DNA from: an uncultured Christensenellaceae bacterium
GTDB lineage: Bacteria; Bacillota; Clostridia; Christensenellales; MGBC116941
Direction: 5' to 3'
DNA: 11,008 bases
Assembly: GCA_910585035.1 (NCBI GenBank)
Contig: CAJUEF010000013.1
Span: 24,065-35,072, forward strand
The notes below the pieces were generated by a model. That model worked only from the letters and a program-made list of their open reading frames with translations, did not search any database and was not told the DNA's origin. Positions 7,165 to 11,008 of this stretch are shown here, one piece after another (the first letter of the stretch is position 1; every line of letters starts with the position of its first letter). A program made the position numbers and the translations under genes.

Positions 7165-7193
7165 ATTATAAATTCTTTTTAATGTGAACGCAA
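7165..7193 (-). promoter_or_regulatory. Promoter of the arr pseudogene
   Basis: On the minus strand TTGCGT (7193-7188), a 17-nt spacer and perfect TATAAT (7170-7165) are followed by AAAGGGAG (7148-7141). The promoter and ribosome binding site of the broken gene therefore look intact, which suggests recent decay. Confidence 0.65.
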
Positions 7194-7232
7194 CTAAAAA
7201 AGACATAATATAATCAATAAGAAATCTCTTAA

Positions 7233-7261
7233 TTGCAAAATGTATACTTATATTGTATAAT
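7233..7261 (+). promoter_or_regulatory. Promoter of the membrane-tail protein gene
   Basis: TTGCAA (7233-7238), a 17-nt spacer and TATAAT (7256-7261) lie just upstream of the ribosome binding site AGAGGAGA (7279-7286). The -10 box overlaps an in-frame TTG at 7253, so that codon cannot be the translation start. Confidence 0.72.
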
Positions 7262-7291
7262 ATAAAAATATATAACATAGAGGAGATTAAA

Positions 7292-7786
7292 ATGAAAACA
7301 TGGGATATCACAGTAAATGGAATTAACTATCACATCGGCTATACATGGCGAAAGGTATATATCAATGATGAAGTTTATAAATTTAGCAATTTAAAATCAG
7401 TTAATAAAGGCTATTTATTCTATGAACATTATTTACCAATACCAGGTGCAGAAGTAATGCTGACAACAGGATTTACATCTATGGAATTAATAGTAGACGG
7501 TAAAAACGCCAAAACAGGACGCGAATACCACCTTCGAGGAGAACTCCCAAAATGGTCATGGATATTTATCGCCATCCACCTTATTAACCTTATGAACGGT
7601 CTTATTGGAGGCTTATTTTGCGCTATTGGCGTTTACATGACTATTTATATATCCTCTAGTAAAAAGTTATCAATATATGCAAAAATATTTATTAACCTTT
7701 CCATATTAATTGTATGTTATGTATCAATGTTTTATTTTGTATTTTTCTTTGTAAACTTTATAATAAATTTTATAAACGGTATTTAA
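7292..7786 (+). CDS. Small protein with beta-rich head and membrane tail, unknown function
   Basis: A 164-residue protein that I do not recognise. Residues 1-85 are polar and alternate like beta strands (WDITVNG, YTWRKVYINDEVYKF, EVMLTTGFTSMELIVDG), with two short NG/DG turns. Residues 88-119 form a hydrophobic hairpin or long helix (WSWIFIAIHL, then NGLIGGLFCAIGVYMTIYI), and 130-160 a second Phe-rich hydrophobic segment. Because there is no signal peptide, the head most likely faces the cytoplasm. The repeated strand-turn pattern loosely recalls FAIM-like beta-sandwich heads, which is only a suggestion. The ATG at 7292 is chosen because AGAGGAGA lies 5 nt upstream. Monocistronic: own promoter, strong terminator, convergent with thrS and divergent from the arr remnant. 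Confidence 0.7.
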   Translation: MKTWDITVNGINYHIGYTWRKVYINDEVYKFSNLKSVNKGYLFYEHYLPIPGAEVMLTTGFTSMELIVDGKNAKTGREYHLRGELPKWSWIFIAIHLINLMNGLIGGLFCAIGVYMTIYISSSKKLSIYAKIFINLSILIVCYVSMFYFVFFFVNFIINFINGI

Positions 7787-7827
7787 ACAAAAAACAGAAG
7801 CGGTTTTCCGCTTCTGTTTTTTGTTTA
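7784..7827. terminator. Bidirectional terminator, 20-bp perfect palindrome
   Basis: Arms 7784-7803 and 7808-7827 pair perfectly around a TTTT loop. The core ACAGAAGCGG is GC-rich for this region and is flanked by A-runs and T-runs, giving a U-tract on both strands. It overlaps the stop codon of the left gene (TAA, 7784-7786) and lies 23 nt beyond the thrS stop. Confidence 0.9.
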
Positions 7828-7850
7828 CTTTAATTATAACTCTAAATAAT

Positions 7851-9773
7851 TTATTTCCCCTCATCATAGGTAATAAGTTTTTTATCCACTTCATCCTTCA
7901 TTCTTGCAATTATATCATCCACCCCAAAAGATCCAATATCTCCCTGGCTGCGGTAACGAACGCTTACCTGGTTATTCTCCACTTCCTTATCTCCAAGCAC
8001 AAGCATATAAGGAGTTTTTTCAAGCTGCGCCTCTCTTATCTTAAAGCCAATTTTTTCATTTCTAATATCAAGCTCAACTCTTATGCCGGCTTTCTCCAGC
8101 TTATCTGCCAGCTCCCTTGCCATAGGAACGCTGTTATCGGTAATAGTGAGTATCTTTGCCTGAACGGGAGCAAGCCAAAGAGGAAAGCTTCCTGCAAAGT
8201 GCTCAATAAGAATACCTATAAAACGCTCAATGGAACCAAATACAACTCTGTGAATCATTACCGGACGATGCTTTTCACCATCGCTACCCACATATGTTAA
8301 ATCAAAACGCTCCGGCATCTGGAAATCAAGCTGAATTGTGCCGCACTGCCACGTTCTGCCTATGCAGTCCTTTAAATGGAAGTCAATCTTCGGACCATAA
8401 AATGCCCCGTCTCCCTCATTAATAACATAAGGCATACCTGCCGCATTAAGGGCATTAATAAGACCGTTTGTTGCAAGCTCCCAATCTTCATCGCTTCCCA
8501 TGCTGTCCTCAGGACGGGTGGAAAGCTCCAGGTGGAAATCAAAGCCAAAGAGATTGTAAAGCCCTTTCGTAAGCTCAATAACCCCTAAAATCTCCTCTTG
8601 AATCTGCTCTTTAGTCATAAAGATATGGGCGTCATCCTGAGTAAAGCAGCGCACACGCATAAGTCCGTGAAGAGCGCCGGTCATTTCATGTCTGTGGACC
8701 AGTCCCAGCTCGCACATTCTTACAGGCAATTCTCTGTAGCTGTAAATTTTTCTTTTAAAACACAGCATAGAACCCGGGCAGTTCATAGGCTTAATAGCGT
8801 ATTCGTTTTCATCTATATTGGTGAAATACATGTTCTCCTGATAATGATCCCAGTGACCGCTTCTCTTCCAAAGCTGGCTGTTTAAAATCATAGGCGTTTT
8901 AATCTCCTGATAACCTGCCTTTTGGTGTATCTCTCTCCAGTAATCCTCAAGAATGTTTTTAAGAATCATGCCCTTTGGAAAGAAGAACGGAAAACCCGGA
9001 CCCTCTTCCATAATATTAAATAAATCAAGCTGCTTTCCAAGCTTTCTATGATCACGCTTTTTAGCCTCTTCCAGCATGTTTACATATTCATCAAGCTCCT
9101 CTTTTGTCGGAAAAGCAGTGCCGTATATTCTCTGCAGCATTTTGTTGTTTTCGTTGCCTCTCCAGTAAGCCCCTGCAAGGCTCATCAGCTTAACATATTT
9201 CACCTTGCCTGTGCTAAGCACATGAGGACCGGCACAAAGGTCTGTAAAATCTCCCTGCTTAAAAAAGCTTATTTCCGCATCTGCCGGTAAGTCCTCAATA
9301 AGCTCCACCTTGTAATCCTCATTTTTTTCCTTAAAGTATGCAATAGCGTCAGTCCTTGACATTGTATAACGCTCAACAGGGATATTTTCTTTAATTATCT
9401 TTTGCATTTCCTTTTCGATTTTAGGCAAATCCTCGCTGGTTATCGGATTTTTAAATTCAAAGTCATAATAAAAACCGTTTTCAATAGCAGGACCTATCGC
9501 AACCTTAACATCAGGATAAAGGCGCTTAACCGCCTGTGCCAGCACATGAGAAGCCGTGTGCCTGAGGCAGTCCTTTCCTTCTTCATCCTCCCAGGAAACA
9601 AATTGAAGCTTATCTCCCTCTTTAACCTCGCAGCCAAGAAAGCTGACTTTATCATTTATCTTAGCAGCAAGGGTTTTCTTATATAAACTGTTGTTAATAC
9701 TCTTGCAAACGTCCAGCGCACTGCTGCCGTCTGTTGCATTAATCACTTTTCCATCCATAAGTTCTACGTTCAT
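7851..9773 (-). CDS. thrS: Threonyl-tRNA synthetase
   Basis: A 640-residue class II synthetase that charges tRNA-Thr, full length for the family. The TGS domain spans about 1-62. The editing domain (about 63-225) carries HTASH (72-76) and CAGPH (180-184), the His/Cys set that hydrolyses Ser-tRNA-Thr. The catalytic core (about 240-530) has the active-site zinc ligands Cys332 (MNCPGS), His383 (DAHIF) and His508 (MIHRVVFGS), plus motif 2 around VHRHEMTGALHGLMRVR (359-375) and motif 3 ending at GSIERFIGILIEH (513-525). The anticodon-binding domain covers about 535-640. The start is the ATG at 9773, with AGGAGGAG (9779-9786) upstream. The frame continues 30 codons further up, but those bases are the T-box terminator and antiterminator, so they are leader and not protein. 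Confidence 0.97.
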   Translation of the reverse strand: MNVELMDGKVINATDGSSALDVCKSINNSLYKKTLAAKINDKVSFLGCEVKEGDKLQFVSWEDEEGKDCLRHTASHVLAQAVKRLYPDVKVAIGPAIENGFYYDFEFKNPITSEDLPKIEKEMQKIIKENIPVERYTMSRTDAIAYFKEKNEDYKVELIEDLPADAEISFFKQGDFTDLCAGPHVLSTGKVKYVKLMSLAGAYWRGNENNKMLQRIYGTAFPTKEELDEYVNMLEEAKKRDHRKLGKQLDLFNIMEEGPGFPFFFPKGMILKNILEDYWREIHQKAGYQEIKTPMILNSQLWKRSGHWDHYQENMYFTNIDENEYAIKPMNCPGSMLCFKRKIYSYRELPVRMCELGLVHRHEMTGALHGLMRVRCFTQDDAHIFMTKEQIQEEILGVIELTKGLYNLFGFDFHLELSTRPEDSMGSDEDWELATNGLINALNAAGMPYVINEGDGAFYGPKIDFHLKDCIGRTWQCGTIQLDFQMPERFDLTYVGSDGEKHRPVMIHRVVFGSIERFIGILIEHFAGSFPLWLAPVQAKILTITDNSVPMARELADKLEKAGIRVELDIRNEKIGFKIREAQLEKTPYMLVLGDKEVENNQVSVRYRSQGDIGSFGVDDIIARMKDEVDKKLITYDEGK

Positions 9774-9810
9774 AATATCTCCTCCTAAAATTTTATATTT
9801 TTTCTTTAAA

Positions 9811-10022
9811 ATAAAAAAAGCCCGCCCCATATAAAGGGGCAGACGTAATGTCTGCGGTTCCACCCAATAGATTACTCAAAGTTTTAACGCCCTGCGGCCT
9901 TGCAAATCAAAGGCTGGTGTTCACCTCTGTTTTCCTGCTGACGCTCACAGCCGGGGACGCCATTCTCTTTTACATTCAAACAAGGCTACTGTTCCTTATC
10001 ACTTTTGCCAATATTTATTTAT
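9811..10022 (-). ncRNA. T-box leader (tRNA-Thr-sensing riboswitch) of thrS
   Basis: The T-box sequence TGGGTGGAACCGCAGA lies at 9866-9851 (minus strand), the conserved element that pairs with the tRNA acceptor end. Upstream, AGTA and AGAGAA fit stem I motifs, and GCCTTGTTT pairs with AAACAGAGG just below the loop. That places GAACACC in the specifier position, with ACC (Thr) at 9918-9916 as the likely codon. Downstream the terminator forms at 9820-9844. Uncharged tRNA-Thr should stabilise the antiterminator and switch thrS on. The 5' end is inferred from the promoter; the stem I folding was done by eye. Confidence 0.9.
9813..9844 (-). terminator. T-box regulatory terminator
   Basis: Arms 9836-9844 and 9820-9828 form a 9-bp stem (with two G-U pairs) around a 7-nt loop. 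Seven T on the minus strand (9819-9813) follow. Its 5' side begins next to the T-box sequence, so the antiterminator and terminator should exclude each other. Confidence 0.85.
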
Positions 10023-10028
10023 AAAATA

Positions 10029-10056
10029 ATTTTAACACATTTTTTAAACTTGTCAA
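10029..10056 (-). promoter_or_regulatory. Promoter of thrS
   Basis: TTGACA (10056-10051) and TAAAAT (10034-10029) are 16 nt apart on the minus strand, placing the transcript start at about 10022, at the head of the T-box leader. It begins only 14 nt past the stop of the upstream YuiD-type gene, and no terminator is visible between them, so some read-through from that gene is possible. Confidence 0.78.
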
Positions 10057-10070
10057 CCAAGTAAAAATTG

Positions 10071-10520
10071 TTAAAAGAACACACATCCCACAAATATACC
10101 AAGAGTAGCGCCGGCAAAAACTTCTATCGGCTTATGTCCAACAACCTCTTTAAGAGTAGTTTGAAGCTGGTCGCTTATGTTCATCATATCTATAAGCTTG
10201 TTTAAAACTTTGCCCTGCTCACCTGTCGCCCTTCTTACCCCCATGGCGTCATACATAACTATCATCGCCATAACGCAGACAAGAGCAAAAGCATTTGAAT
10301 CAAAACCAAGCATGCGTCCTGTTGAAACAGCCAAAGCGCATATTATAGCGCTGTGACTGCTGGGCATACCTCCGCTTTCCAAAATCAAATGTAAATCCAG
10401 CTTTTTGGTTGCAATTAAATGCAGCAATATTTTAATCAGCTGTGCCAAAAACCACGCCAGCACAGCATTCCACAGCATACGGTTTGCAAACAGTTCATTA
10501 ATCCAATTTATTTTAATCAC
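10071..10520 (-). CDS. Divergent PAP2 family membrane protein (YuiD/DUF212 type)
   Basis: A 149-residue membrane protein of the YuiD family, distantly related to acid phosphatase/vanadium haloperoxidase (PAP2) phosphatases. The family motifs are all visible: GGMPSSHSA (50-58), YDAMGVRRATGEQ (90-102) and VGHKPIEVFAGA (127-138). Hydrophobic segments lie at about 16-36, 56-70, 76-92 and 132-149. The SSHS and GHKPIE elements correspond to the PAP2 phosphate-binding motifs, but the family's substrate is not established. The start is uncertain: the first usable codon is GTG at 10520, with only a weak upstream site. AGGTGA (10522-10517) lies over that codon instead of before it. A candidate -10 TATAAT is at 10551-10546, without a clear -35. 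Confidence 0.9.
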   Translation of the reverse strand: MIKINWINELFANRMLWNAVLAWFLAQLIKILLHLIATKKLDLHLILESGGMPSSHSAIICALAVSTGRMLGFDSNAFALVCVMAMIVMYDAMGVRRATGEQGKVLNKLIDMMNISDQLQTTLKEVVGHKPIEVFAGATLGIFVGCVFF

Positions 10521-10752
10521 CTAAATTCTAACTATTAATAATGTTATTATAAACCATAACCACTTAAAAACAAAGCGTGTTTTAACTAAAAAATTGCATT
10601 AAGCCATTTAGCTTTAAATCCCTTTAACAACCTTTATAAAATAATAAAACTATTTATTAAAACATCCTTATTATTGATATATTTTAAAATAATATCTCAT
10701 AAAAATAAAATAATTATGTTAGCCGCCCAGCTAGCCACGGGAGGATAGTTTA
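10521..10752. other. Divergent AT-rich intergenic region with RBS hairpin
   Basis: A 232-nt spacer between two divergent genes, nearly all A+T up to about 10717. The left end has a possible TATAAT on the minus strand (10551-10546). Towards the right, TTGATA (10674-10679) could be a -35, but no good -10 follows at 16-18 nt, so I do not call a promoter. The last 35 bases are suddenly GC-rich and form the hairpin listed separately. Confidence 0.6.
10720..10747 (+). promoter_or_regulatory. Hairpin covering the symporter ribosome binding site
   Basis: CCGCCC (10723-10728) pairs with GGGAGG (10739-10744) through five G-C pairs and one G-A mismatch around a 10-nt loop that contains CTAGC. TA (10720-10721) and TA (10746-10747) extend it across a second G-A mismatch. 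GGGAGGA is the ribosome binding site for the TTG at 10753, so this fold would hide it. This may be translational control or the end of a larger leader element; no known riboswitch was recognised. Confidence 0.5.
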
Positions 10753-11008
10753 TTGGGAATTGATTTTGCAATAGTGACAATATATCTTATAATTGTAGTT
10801 TTAGTTGGCTTTATGTCCTCATCCAAAGTAAAAAATTTAAGGGACTTTTCTCTCTCAGGCAGAACTTACGGCGTATTTGCCCTTACGGCAACCCTTAGCG
10901 CCTCCTTTATAGGCGGCGGATTTTCCACAGGAAACGCAGCAAAAGTTGCAACGAATGGCATTGGCAACATATTTGCCCTGTGCGGATTTTCACTTAGCGT
11001 AATCCTTG
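10753..11008 (+). CDS. Sodium:solute symporter family protein, N-terminal part
   Basis: The first 85 codons of a sodium-coupled transporter, cut by the window edge. TM1 is residues 4-22 (FAIVTIYLIIVVLVGFMSS region). Next comes the loop KVKNLRDFSLSGRTYG (25-40), matching the SSS pattern of a charged stretch followed by a short F-L-x-G-R segment. Then TM2 carries ATLSASFIGGGFSTGNAA (46-63), the typical unwound, Gly-rich sodium-site helix, and TM3 begins at about residue 72. The transported substrate cannot be told from this part. The start is TTG, placed by GGGAGGA (10739-10745) 7 nt upstream. No ATG or GTG start is available before codon 8. The gene is divergent from the YuiD-type gene. Confidence 0.85.
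   Translation, partial: MGIDFAIVTIYLIIVVLVGFMSSSKVKNLRDFSLSGRTYGVFALTATLSASFIGGGFSTGNAAKVATNGIGNIFALCGFSLSVIL

Noticed and set aside
7253..7291. A longer start (TTG at 7253) for the beta-head membrane protein
   Set aside because: The codon overlaps the -10 box of the gene's promoter and lies upstream of the expected transcript start; the AGAGGAGA site points to 7292.
7821..8300. Plus-strand ORF of 159 codons antisense to the thrS 3' end
   Set aside because: It is antisense to the conserved anticodon-binding domain of thrS, begins inside the terminator hairpin, and has no ribosome binding site.
9774..9863. A 30-codon N-terminal extension of thrS
   Set aside because: These bases form the T-box terminator, the T-box sequence and the ribosome binding site; the family N-terminus starts at the ATG at 9773.
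10518..10746. A named riboswitch upstream of the symporter
   Set aside because: I could match the GC-rich element to no riboswitch consensus I know; only a hairpin over the ribosome binding site is supported.

Overview
This window reads as chromosomal DNA from an AT-rich Gram-positive anaerobe, most likely in Clostridia. The reasons are the ctsR-mcsA-mcsB-clpC heat-shock operon, a T-box leader on thrS, strong AGGAGG ribosome binding sites, consensus sigma-A promoters, TTG and GTG starts, and very AT-rich spacers. The species cannot be named from the sequence.

Layout from left to right. A short flavodoxin-like gene (11-484, +) meets the clp operon tail to tail at a 15-bp hairpin terminator. 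The operon runs on the minus strand from 4964 down to 572 in the order ctsR, mcsA, mcsB, clpC. Its promoter (TTGACA, 16-bp spacer, TATAAT) is followed by an unusual cluster of CtsR-type heptads. CtsR should repress the operon, McsB is a protein-arginine kinase with McsA as its zinc-binding partner, and ClpC is the AAA+ unfoldase that receives phosphoarginine-tagged proteins.

An accessory stretch lies between about 5.04 and 7.83 kb. It holds a cytosolic HEQQH-motif protein with NPF repeats (5359-6135, +), a four-TM protein of unknown function read from a TTG start (6225-6656, -), a broken rifampin ADP-ribosyltransferase gene (arr pseudogene, 6718-7138, -), and a small protein with a beta-rich head and a membrane tail (7292-7786, +). 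Perfect 20-bp palindromic terminators close two of its convergent junctions.

The right part is again housekeeping. thrS (7851-9773, -) has its own promoter and a T-box leader whose apparent specifier is the threonine codon ACC. Upstream of it is a YuiD-type divergent PAP2 family membrane protein (10071-10520, -). Divergent from that, the first 85 codons of a sodium:solute symporter (10753 to the window edge, +) begin at a TTG whose ribosome binding site sits in a GC-rich hairpin.

The best candidates for something less described are the HEQQH/NPF protein, the decayed arr gene, the altered CtsR operator together with the Lys replacement in the CtsR wing, and the hairpin over the symporter start. 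No CRISPR array, tRNA, rRNA, insertion sequence or phage gene was seen.
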